64,000 nt of DNA. It comes from Sphingomonadales bacterium 32-65-25 (lineage in GTDB: Bacteria; Pseudomonadota; Alphaproteobacteria; Sphingomonadales; Sphingomonadaceae). This document shows positions 45,594 through 53,844 of the stretch, one piece after another. The stretch's first letter is position 1, and each line of letters starts with the position of its first letter. The notes under the pieces were generated by a model. That model worked only from the letters and a program-made list of their open reading frames with translations. It was not told where the DNA came from and ran no database searches. The DNA is taken from assembly GCA_002280855.1 (NCBI GenBank), contig NCEU01000007.1:186001-250000 (forward strand). Direction: 5' to 3'. The translations under genes were made by a program, and so were the position numbers.

Positions 45594-48500
45594 TCAGGCG
45601 GCGGCCCTTGCCGCCAGCCCCGGCCACTTCGCCCACAGCGCCGTCCGGCGGGTTGCGACTTCACCGCGCGCCTTGTCCTTCACCGGGCCAAACCCGCGCA
45701 CGTCCATCGGCAGTTTGGCGATGGCGATGGCGAGGCCGATGTTGGCGGGGTTCACGTCGGTGCAGAGGCGGTCGATGTCAGCTTCGAACGCCGCGATGTC
45801 GGCGCGCTCAAAGCGGCGTTCTTCGGAGTAGCCGAAGATGTCGAGCTTGCTGCCGCGCAGGCCCTTGAACTTGGCCAGCACGCCGAACGCCTTGAAGATC
45901 CACGGCCCGAAACTGATTTTCTTCGGGCGGCCGGTGGCGGGATCGGTGCGGGTGATCAGCGGCGGAGCCAGCAACACGCGCGGTTTGCCGCTGCTGAACT
46001 GGGCGGCATACGCGGCTTCGAAGCGGCCATCGCTGTAGAGGCGGGCGACTTCATATTCGTCCTTGTAGGCCATCAGCTTGTAGAGGCTCTTGGCCACCGC
46101 TTCGGCAAACGCATCGCCGCCGGCGGTGCGGGCCTTGTCCACCGCCTGCCGGAAGCGGGCGGCGTAGGCTGCGTCCTGATACAGCACCAGATCGGCCTCG
46201 CGCCTGGCGATTATTTCATCGAGCGTGGTGGCGGGCGGTTCGGGCTGCGGGCCTTTCGTGGCCTCCACCAGCGCCAGCACCTGATCCGGGCGGGTGGCCA
46301 GCAGGCGGCCCAGCGCAAACGCCTTCTTGTTGAAGGGGATGGCGACGCCGTTGAGGTCAATCGCGGCTTCGATGCTTTCGCGCTTCAGCGGGATCAGGCC
46401 CTTCTGCCAGGCATAGCCCATCAGCAAGATGTTGCTGCCGATGGCATCGCCCAGCAGCGCCGTGGCCACCGTATCGGCGGCGATGAAATCGCAGGCGTTG
46501 GGGTTGCTGGCCTTGCGGATAGTGCGTTCCACCTGCGCGCTGTGGAAATCGAAATCGCGGTTGCGCACGAAATCGGATGTGGGCGCGATATCGGCGTTGG
46601 CGATCACGGCGGTGCGGTCCGGCACCATCAGCGTCTGCGTCGGCTTGTCAGCCGCGACCACGGCGTCGCAGGCCAGCACGACATCGGCGCTCCCGGCCAT
46701 GATGCGCGGGGAGAGCAGATCGTCGTTCGTCCCGGCGATGCGGACATGGCTGTAGACCGCGCCGCCCTTCTGGGCGAGGCCGGCCATATCGGCCGTGGTG
46801 CTGGCCAGGCCCTCGATATGGGCGGCGGTGCCGAGCAGGGCGGAGACGGTGAGCACGCCAGTGCCGCCAATGCCGGTGACCATGATGTTGTAGCCATGGC
46901 CGGGCGCCGGGATCACCGGATCGGCAACGCCGTCGAGGGTGAAATCGGCCTTGGATTTCTTCACCTCGGCATCATCCACCGTCACGAAGCTGGGGCAGAA
47001 ACCTTTGACGCAGCTGTAATCCTTGTTGCAGCTCGATTGGTTGATGCGGCGCTTGCGGCCAAACTCCGTCTCCAGCGGCTCGACCGAAACACAGTTGGAC
47101 TGCACCGAACAATCGCCGCAGCCTTCGCACACCGCCGGATTGATGAAGACGCGGCGGGCGGGGTCCACCAACTGCTTGCGCTTGCGGCGGCGACGCTTTT
47201 CAGCGGCGCAGGTCTGATCGAAGATGATCACCGTGCAGCCCGGCGTGGCGGCGAATTCCTGGGAGATAGTCTCCAGTTCGCCGCGATCGAGCAGGCGGAC
47301 TCCGGTGGGGATGGCCACGCCCTTGTAGCGCTCCAGATCCTCGGTGAGGATGACGATCTTCTTGGCATGTTCGGCCAGCATCTGCGCGGCAATCTGGTCC
47401 ACGCCCAGTTCGCCGTCATGCTTCTGTCCGCCCGTCATGGCGACGGCATCGTTGTAGAGGATCTTGTAGGTGATGTTCACACCCGCCGCGATCGACTGGC
47501 GGATGGCGAGCAGGCCGGAGTGGAAATAGGTGCCGTCACCGAGATTCGCGAACACGTGCTTTTCGCCAACGAACGGCGCTTCGCCCACCCAGGTCACGCC
47601 TTCGCCGCCCATCTGGGTGAAGGTTTCGGCGCGGTCCATCCACATCGCCATGATGTGGCAGCCGATGCCGGCCAGCGCGCGCTGGCCTTCCGGCGCCTTG
47701 GTGGAGGTGTTGTGCGGGCAGCCGGAGCAGAAATAGGGGCTGCGCTTCACCGGCGTGATGTGCGCGGCGGATTTGCCGGCCTGATCGCGGAAGAAGGCGA
47801 GGGCGGCGCGGATCCGGTCCGTATCGTGGAAATGCTGCAGGCGCGCGGCGATCACGTGGGCGATGACGCCGGGGGAAAGCTCGTTGTCAGGGCTGAGCAG
47901 CCATTCGCCGCTTTCGTCATGCTTGCCGACGACGCGCGGGCGCACGCTCTCGCGCCAGTTATACAGCTGCCATTTCAACTGATGCTCGACGAACTCGCGC
48001 TTTTCCTCGATGACGAGAACTTCTTCGAGGCCTTCGGCATCCGCAGCGACGCGCGCATCGATGCCGAGTTCGTCCAGCGCTTCCATCGTGTCGGCAAAGG
48101 CCTTTCCGGTGGAAACGATGCCGATGCGGGGCTTGGGGCTGTCCCATACCACCCGGTCAATGCCGTTGGCCTTGGCAAAGGCCATGGCGGCAAAGCCCTT
48201 GTAGCGTTGCAGGCGGGTGTCTTCCTCGCGCCAGATGTCGCCGGGGCGGATGTGGACGCCGCCATCGGGGAATTCGAATTCGGGGATGATGATGCCGCGG
48301 TTCTCGCCGGACAGATCAACCGTGGCGCTGGTTTCCACCGTGTCGGCGGTGGCCTTGAAGCCGACCCAGGTGCCGGCAAAGCGGCTCATGGCCAGCCCAA
48401 GCAGTCCATATTCGACGAATTCATGCACACTTGCGGGCGCCAGGAACGGCACGAAGGCGGCCTGGAAATTATGGTCGCTCTGGTGGGGCAGGGTGGAGGA

Positions 48501-48959
48501 CTTGGCGCCGTGATCATCGCCGACGATGGCGAGCACGCCGCCATGGGCCGAGGTGCCGGCGGCATTGCCATGCTTCAGCACATCCATGGCGCGATCGAGG
48601 CCGGGGCCCTTGCCGTACCAGATGCCGAACACGCCATCGCGCTCGGCTTTCGGGTTCAGTGCCACGTGCTGACTGCCCCACACCGCGGTGGCGCCCAGTT
48701 CCTCGTTCACGCCGGGAACGAAGTGGATATCCTGTTCCTTCAGCCACTTCTTGGCGCGCCAAAGCTCCTGATCATAACCGCCCAGCGGCGAGCCGCGATA
48801 ACCGGAAATGAAACCGCCGGTGTTCAGCCCGGCGGCGGTGTCACGCCATTTCTGCACCAGCGGCAGCCGCACCAGCGCCTGCACGCCCGACATGAACACG
48901 CGGCCTTCGCGGAAGCGATATTTGTCTTCGAGCGAAACAGGGGGAAGGCCGGCGACCAT
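45594..48959 (-). CDS. Fused indolepyruvate ferredoxin oxidoreductase (alpha-beta)
   Basis: 1121-aa 2-oxoacid:ferredoxin oxidoreductase-type enzyme that oxidatively decarboxylates aryl pyruvates to aryl acyl-CoA. N-terminal part holds the pyrimidine-binding domain (GGFISGYRGSPLGGYDQ, GDDHGAKSST) and the TPP-binding centre (GGEGVTWVGEAPF, NLGDGTYFHSG). An iron-sulfur segment CEGCGDCSVQSNC and further cysteines (SCNKDYSCVKGFC) follow; the gamma domain has MVTGIGGTGVLTVSALLG. Fused versions are common in aerobic alphaproteobacteria for phenylalanine, tyrosine and tryptophan breakdown. Upstream at about 48980-49010 is an AT-rich promoter-like stretch. Monocistronic. Confidence 0.92.
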   Translation of the reverse strand: MVAGLPPVSLEDKYRFREGRVFMSGVQALVRLPLVQKWRDTAAGLNTGGFISGYRGSPLGGYDQELWRAKKWLKEQDIHFVPGVNEELGATAVWGSQHVALNPKAERDGVFGIWYGKGPGLDRAMDVLKHGNAAGTSAHGGVLAIVGDDHGAKSSTLPHQSDHNFQAAFVPFLAPASVHEFVEYGLLGLAMSRFAGTWVGFKATADTVETSATVDLSGENRGIIIPEFEFPDGGVHIRPGDIWREEDTRLQRYKGFAAMAFAKANGIDRVVWDSPKPRIGIVSTGKAFADTMEALDELGIDARVAADAEGLEEVLVIEEKREFVEHQLKWQLYNWRESVRPRVVGKHDESGEWLLSPDNELSPGVIAHVIAARLQHFHDTDRIRAALAFFRDQAGKSAAHITPVKRSPYFCSGCPHNTSTKAPEGQRALAGIGCHIMAMWMDRAETFTQMGGEGVTWVGEAPFVGEKHVFANLGDGTYFHSGLLAIRQSIAAGVNITYKILYNDAVAMTGGQKHDGELGVDQIAAQMLAEHAKKIVILTEDLERYKGVAIPTGVRLLDRGELETISQEFAATPGCTVIIFDQTCAAEKRRRRKRKQLVDPARRVFINPAVCEGCGDCSVQSNCVSVEPLETEFGRKRRINQSSCNKDYSCVKGFCPSFVTVDDAEVKKSKADFTLDGVADPVIPAPGHGYNIMVTGIGGTGVLTVSALLGTAAHIEGLASTTADMAGLAQKGGAVYSHVRIAGTNDDLLSPRIMAGSADVVLACDAVVAADKPTQTLMVPDRTAVIANADIAPTSDFVRNRDFDFHSAQVERTIRKASNPNACDFIAADTVATALLGDAIGSNILLMGYAWQKGLIPLKRESIEAAIDLNGVAIPFNKKAFALGRLLATRPDQVLALVEATKGPQPEPPATTLDEIIARREADLVLYQDAAYAARFRQAVDKARTAGGDAFAEAVAKSLYKLMAYKDEYEVARLYSDGRFEAAYAAQFSSGKPRVLLAPPLITRTDPATGRPKKISFGPWIFKAFGVLAKFKGLRGSKLDIFGYSEERRFERADIAAFEADIDRLCTDVNPANIGLAIAIAKLPMDVRGFGPVKDKARGEVATRRTALWAKWPGLAARAAA

Positions 48960-49143
48960 GGCGTCATGCTCTTTGTGTAAATTTGATATGGGTCAATAAT
49001 ACTGACCTTTCTTGGCCGATGCAAGACCGCATACGCGACACTCTGCCCACCCTGGTGCGACCATCTTGTCATGAACCGAAAACGGGGCTGGGCGTATGTG
49101 GTTAACGGAAGGTATCTCCCCTCCGGAACAAAAGGTCCATCAC

Positions 49144-49716
49144 ATGATGAAAACGCTTTTGCTCGGCGCCTTTGCGCTTGCTGCCGTGGCTGCCCCCGCC
49201 ACCGCGGCGACCTCATTTCGTACCGTCTTGCTGGGCGCCAATGAAACCGTGCCCAACAACAGCCCTGCCACTGGCATCGGCACACTCAGTCTGAGTGCCG
49301 ATAATCGCTTTGCGCAGATCGACATCAGTTTCACCGACCTCACCGCGCCGATCACCATCGGCCATGCCCATTGCTGTGCCCTGCAGGGCACCAACGCCGG
49401 GGTGGCCATCGATTTCCTGCCGCCCCTCGTTTCCAGCGGCAGCTTCAGCCGGCTCTATGATCTGACGCTGGCCAGCACCTACACCGGTGGTTTCATCACC
49501 GGCAGCGGCGGCACGGTCGCTGCGGCCCAGGCGCGTTTCCTGGGTGCGCTCGATCTGGGTCAGGTCTACTTCAACCTGCACACCTCCACCTTCCCCGGTG
49601 GCGAGATCCGCGGCAACCTTGCGATGGTGCCCGAACCGTCGAGCTGGGCGATGCTGCTGGCCGGCTTTGGCCTGGTCGGTGCGGTCGCCCGCCGTCGCCG
49701 CGTTGCCGTGGCCTGA
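49144..49716 (+). CDS. CHRD-domain PEP-CTERM protein
   Basis: 190 aa. Signal peptide (TLLLGAFALAAVAAPATAA), a single CHRD domain (SFRTVLLGANETVPNNSPATG at the start, LGQVYFNLHTSTFPGGEIRG at the end, the family's signature), and the sorting tail VPEPSSWAMLLAGFGLVG-RRRR. CHRD domains occur in chordin and in bacterial surface proteins; their role in bacteria is unknown. Two adjacent ATGs at 49144 and 49147. Third PEP-CTERM gene of the window. Confidence 0.87.
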   Translation: MMKTLLLGAFALAAVAAPATAATSFRTVLLGANETVPNNSPATGIGTLSLSADNRFAQIDISFTDLTAPITIGHAHCCALQGTNAGVAIDFLPPLVSSGSFSRLYDLTLASTYTGGFITGSGGTVAAAQARFLGALDLGQVYFNLHTSTFPGGEIRGNLAMVPEPSSWAMLLAGFGLVGAVARRRRVAVA

Positions 49717-49763
49717 TCACACATGATTTCGGCAAACCGGGCCGCGCGTGATAGCGTGGCCCG

Positions 49764-50492
49764 GTGAACCCGCCGCCGCTCACCCCCTCTGCGCTGACAA
49801 TCGCCAGCTATAATATCCACAAGGCCGTGGGCAGCGATGGCCGGTGTGCACCCGAACGCATCCTGGATGTGCTCGACGAGATGGCCGCCGATGTGGCGTT
49901 GCTGCAGGAGGCGGACACGCGGCTGGGCCTGCGTACCTCGGTGCTGCCCGATGCCCTGCTGGCCGCCCGCGGTTGGCTGGCGGCGCCACTGGGCCAGCAA
50001 CACCATGAAGGCCGCGCCGCGCTGGGTTGGCATGGCAATGCCATTCTGGTGCGCGGCGAAGTCCGACTGACGCACAGCCACCGCATCACCCTGCCATGCC
50101 TCGAACCGCGCGGCGCTGTGCTGGCCGATATCGCGCATGGCAATCACGTCGTGCGGCTTGTCGGCGCGCATCTTGATCTGTCGGGCCTGGCCCGCGCCCG
50201 GCAGATGAACGCCATCATTGATGCAGTGGCCAAGGCGCCCGGCAATCCGCCGGAACTGGTGATGGGCGATTTCAACGAATGGCGAAAGGGCGGCGCGGCG
50301 CTCGCGGCCCTGGCGCGGCACTGGCGCGAAGTGGCGCTCGGCCCCAGTTTCCCGGCCCGGCTGCCCATCGGCCGGCTGGACCGGGCCTTTGCCCATCACG
50401 CCCTGCACGTGGCGGAAGCCGGCGTCCACGCCTCGCCACTGGCGCGCGTCGCCTCGGATCATCTGCCGATCTGGCTACGGCTGGCGGCATGA
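49764..50492 (+). CDS. Endonuclease/exonuclease/phosphatase (EEP) family protein
   Basis: 242 aa, GTG start at 49764. The EEP fold is recognisable from ASYNIHKAVGSDG (metal-site Asn), LLQEADTR (metal Glu), GAHLDLS (catalytic His), VMGDFNEW (Asp/Asn) and VASDHLPIW (terminal His), the full active-site series. These enzymes cleave phosphodiesters in nucleic acids or lipids. Members of this subgroup are often found next to cardiolipin-synthase-type genes, as here: the next gene's ATG overlaps the stop (ATGA), so a phospholipid role is inferred. Confidence 0.88.
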   Translation: MNPPPLTPSALTIASYNIHKAVGSDGRCAPERILDVLDEMAADVALLQEADTRLGLRTSVLPDALLAARGWLAAPLGQQHHEGRAALGWHGNAILVRGEVRLTHSHRITLPCLEPRGAVLADIAHGNHVVRLVGAHLDLSGLARARQMNAIIDAVAKAPGNPPELVMGDFNEWRKGGAALAALARHWREVALGPSFPARLPIGRLDRAFAHHALHVAEAGVHASPLARVASDHLPIWLRLAA

Positions 50493-51886
50493 CGGCGGCG
50501 CTGGCCCGATTGTGCGAGGCGCACCCCGGCCAGAACGGCGTGCAACTGCTGGATGATGGCCCGGCCGCGCTGGCGGTGCGCATCGCGCTGATACGGCGCG
50601 CCGTAACCAGAATCGACGTTCAATATTATATCTGGCGCGACGATGTCGCTGGCCGGCTGCTGCTGGATGAACTCGCCGCAGCGGCCGCGCGCGGGGTGGC
50701 GGTGCGGCTGCTGCTCGACGATTTCGGCTGCGCGGCTATCGAGCATCTGCTGGCGGCGCTGCCCGGCCTTGATGTGCGGCTGTTCAATCCGGCCCGTCTG
50801 CGCTGGCCACGCTGGCCCAATGCCGTGTTCGATTTCGCCCGGCTCAACCGCCGCATGCACAACAAGAGCCTGACAGTGGATGGCATCGCCACCGTGATCG
50901 GCGGCCGCAACATCGGCGATGAATATTTCGATGCCGGCCATGTGGAGCTGGCGGCCGATCTGGATGCGCTGGCCATTGGCGCGATTGCCGGCGAAGTGGC
51001 CGCCTGTTTTCAGCGCTATTGGGATTGCCCTGAGGCGGTGCCGCTGGGCCGGCTGGTTCGTTCGGGCGCAAAACCCTTGCCGCCGGCCCCGCCCGTTGGC
51101 CGGCGCGCCACCTATCTGGCCGCTGCCGCCAGCCCGGCGACGCTCGCCTTGCTGGATGAAACGCAGGATTTCGAATGGGCACCGGTGCGCATGCTCAGCG
51201 ATCCGCCCGAAAAGATCAGCGGAACGGTGGCCGAGGCGCAGCTGATGCTGCCGCGACTGCTGGCCACGATGGCGTCGGCCCGGCAGCGCCTGCTGCTGGT
51301 ATCAGCCTATTTCGTGCCCACCAGGGCCAGCAAGGCGCTGCTCTGCGATCTGGCCGCTCAGGGCGTGCATGTCGATGTGCTGACCAACAGCTTGCTGTCC
51401 AACAATGTCGTGCTGGTTCACGCTTTCTACGCGCCGTGGCGAAAGCGCCTGCTGGCTGCCGGGGTGCGGTTGTGGGAAATGCGCGGGGCTGAAGGGGAAC
51501 GCGCCACGCTGGGCCTGATCCCGCGCCGCCTGCGCCGCCGCCGCCCGGCCACCAGCTTCTTTCGCGCCAGTGCCGGCGAGCTCCACGCCAAAACCTATGT
51601 CGCCGATGGCCGCTGGCTGTTCGTCGGGTCGATGAACTTCGATCCGCGCTCGTGGCGGCTCAACACCGAAATGGGCTTCGTGATCGACTCCCCGCGCCTG
51701 GCCAGCACGCTCGAAGCCGCGCTCGACGCCGGCCTGCCGCGCTTTGCCTGGGCGCTGGAACTGCACGAAGGCCGGCTTGGCTGGCGCGAAGATGATCATC
51801 TGATCCAGCCCGAACCCGGCACCACCGCCCTGCAGCGCCTGGCGTTGCGCCTGCTCGGCCTGTTGCCGCTCGCCGGCCTGTTCTGA
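50489..51886 (+). CDS. Phospholipase D-like / cardiolipin synthase family protein
   Basis: 465-aa enzyme with two HKD motifs: HNKSLTVDG with GGRNIGDEYF (residues about 126-155) and LHAKTYVADG with GSMNFDPRS (C-terminal part). Both have the H-x-K-x4-D series, so it is likely active on phosphatidyl groups, as cardiolipin synthase or phospholipase D. No transmembrane N-terminus is present, unlike ClsA. Overlaps the EEP gene, implying a joint role in lipid processing. Confidence 0.9.
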   Translation: MTAALARLCEAHPGQNGVQLLDDGPAALAVRIALIRRAVTRIDVQYYIWRDDVAGRLLLDELAAAAARGVAVRLLLDDFGCAAIEHLLAALPGLDVRLFNPARLRWPRWPNAVFDFARLNRRMHNKSLTVDGIATVIGGRNIGDEYFDAGHVELAADLDALAIGAIAGEVAACFQRYWDCPEAVPLGRLVRSGAKPLPPAPPVGRRATYLAAAASPATLALLDETQDFEWAPVRMLSDPPEKISGTVAEAQLMLPRLLATMASARQRLLLVSAYFVPTRASKALLCDLAAQGVHVDVLTNSLLSNNVVLVHAFYAPWRKRLLAAGVRLWEMRGAEGERATLGLIPRRLRRRRPATSFFRASAGELHAKTYVADGRWLFVGSMNFDPRSWRLNTEMGFVIDSPRLASTLEAALDAGLPRFAWALELHEGRLGWREDDHLIQPEPGTTALQRLALRLLGLLPLAGLF

Positions 51887-51936
51887 ACCGGCCTGATCTG
51901 GCACTATCATGCCGTCGCTTTTGGGGGAGGCCGGTC

Positions 51937-53697
51937 ATGATCACATCTGCGCGCCATCTGCTGTTGCTCACCGCCCTGCTGGTGCCTGTCACTGCCGGCG
52001 AACCGGCGCTTTCGCCTGCGCTGCTCGCGGCGCTTGATCCCACCACCCAGACCGAGGCGCTGTGCGGGCCGCGCCGCGCCGGCCCCAGCCGCGCGCTGCT
52101 GGCGGCTGCCGCCATCGCCGCACCGGCCAGCGAGACGGGCGGCGTGCCCTATCTGGCCGATCTTGCCGCCACCCGCCTGTCGTTGGGGCCTGCCCAGCCG
52201 CAAGCGCGGCGCTGGTTCACCCAGGGGCTGATGCTCAGCTATGGCTTCAATCACGCCGGCGCGGTTGCCTCGTTCCGCCGCGCGCAGGCCCTCACGCCGG
52301 ATTGTGCGCTTTGCTGGTGGGGGGAGGCGATGGCGCTGGGCCCCAATATCAACGCCCCGATGGACGGGCGGGACCGCCCGGCGGCGCTGGCAGCGCTGGA
52401 TCGCGCCATGGCCCTGAGAGACCGCGCCAGCCCGAAGGAGCAATCGCTGATCATTGCGCTCGCCACCCGCTATTCGCGAGACGAAGGCGCCGACCGCGCC
52501 GCGCTCGACAAGGCCTATGCCGATGCCATGCTGGCGGTCGCCGCACGCTGGCCGGCCGATGACGAGATTGCCGCCCTTGCTGCCGAAGCGGTGATGGACA
52601 CAAGCCCATGGAATTACTGGCTGCCCGATGGCAAGCCGGTGGGCAACAGCGGCGAGGCCGTGCGGCTGCTGGAGACTGTGCTCCGCCGCAATCCCGGCCA
52701 TGTTCAGGCCGCGCATCTTTACATCCACATGCTGGAACTGCCCGATCCGGCCCGCGCCGAAGCCGCGGCTGACCGGCTGGCCCGCGCCCGCAATATCCGC
52801 AACGCCGCGCATCTCGTGCACATGCCGGCCCATATCTGGCACCGGCGCGGCCGCTATCAGGATTCGATCCGCGTCAACATCGAAGCCGCCCGTGCCGATG
52901 AAGCCTGGATTGCCGCCACGGGTGACAAGGGCATGCTGCGCTATGGCTATTATCCCCACAATGTCCATTTCATCGTCACCTCAGCGCTGATGGCGGGTGA
53001 CATGGCGACAGTGCGGGCGCAGGCCAGCCGGCTGGCCGGGATGATGGATGCCGAAACTTCGGCCAGCCTGGGCACGGTGCAGGCGGTGGATGCCGCGCCC
53101 TATCAGGCCATGGCAATGATTGGCACCCCGGCGGACATAGTGGCGATGCCGGCCCCCGATGCGCGGCTGCCGCTGCCGGCGGCCATGCGCCATTTCGCCC
53201 GCGCCACCGCCCGCGCCGCGCAGGGCGACAAGGCGGCGTTTGACACGGAACGCGCCGCGCTACTGGCGCTGAAGCAGCATCCGGGCGCGGCCACGCTCAC
53301 CGATCAGGGCCTGCCCATGGCCACCATTGTCGATGTAGCCGATCATGTTGCGCAGGGCCGCTGGGCGATGGCGCGCCGGCAATACCGACAAGCCGCCACG
53401 CATTTCCGCGCCGCCGCCGCCTTGGAGGCCACCATCCCCTATATGGAGCCAAGCTATTGGCATTACCCGGTGAACCAGTCGCTGGGCGCGGCGCGGCTGC
53501 TGGCGGGCGACGCCGCTGGCGCGTCGGAGGCGTTCCGGGCGGCGCTGGCGCAGACACCGCGCAACGGTTGGGCGCTTTATGGCCTGGCCCGCAGTGAAGC
53601 CGCTGCCGGGCACAAGGCCGAGGCCGCCGCGGCTGAACAGGCGTTCCGCCGCGCCTGGGCCGGCGATCCGAAGTGGCTGAAGCTGGAGCGGCTTTGA
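51937..53697 (+). CDS. Secreted TPR-containing protein
   Basis: 586 aa. Signal peptide (ARHLLLLTALLVPVTAGEPA). Helical repeats are visible, for example FTQGLMLSYGFNHAGAVASFRRA, then CALCWWGEAMALGPNIN with a CxxC pair, and the later VQAAHLYIHMLELPDPARAEAAA. The CALCWWGEA-type segment followed by NAP is shared by a family of bacterial TPR proteins of unknown role. Good GGGGGAGG site upstream. It likely mediates protein contacts in the periplasm; partner unknown. Confidence 0.8.
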   Translation: MITSARHLLLLTALLVPVTAGEPALSPALLAALDPTTQTEALCGPRRAGPSRALLAAAAIAAPASETGGVPYLADLAATRLSLGPAQPQARRWFTQGLMLSYGFNHAGAVASFRRAQALTPDCALCWWGEAMALGPNINAPMDGRDRPAALAALDRAMALRDRASPKEQSLIIALATRYSRDEGADRAALDKAYADAMLAVAARWPADDEIAALAAEAVMDTSPWNYWLPDGKPVGNSGEAVRLLETVLRRNPGHVQAAHLYIHMLELPDPARAEAAADRLARARNIRNAAHLVHMPAHIWHRRGRYQDSIRVNIEAARADEAWIAATGDKGMLRYGYYPHNVHFIVTSALMAGDMATVRAQASRLAGMMDAETSASLGTVQAVDAAPYQAMAMIGTPADIVAMPAPDARLPLPAAMRHFARATARAAQGDKAAFDTERAALLALKQHPGAATLTDQGLPMATIVDVADHVAQGRWAMARRQYRQAATHFRAAAALEATIPYMEPSYWHYPVNQSLGAARLLAGDAAGASEAFRAALAQTPRNGWALYGLARSEAAAGHKAEAAAAEQAFRRAWAGDPKWLKLERL

Positions 53698-53844
53698 TCG
53701 TTTGACGCGGTCATTCCGGCCACGCAGGCCAACGGCCGGCGCCATAATCGGGCGTTGGTAATTGCCGGCAGGGATGATATCCTTCGGCCAGGGTCGCCCA
53801 GGATCAGTCGATTGACTTGATCCACCGAAGGTGGGGATGCGACC

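Noticed and set aside
46542..48980. Long open frame on the plus strand opposite the indolepyruvate oxidoreductase
   Set aside because: Shadow of the minus-strand gene; His/Gly/Asp-rich product without domain motifs.
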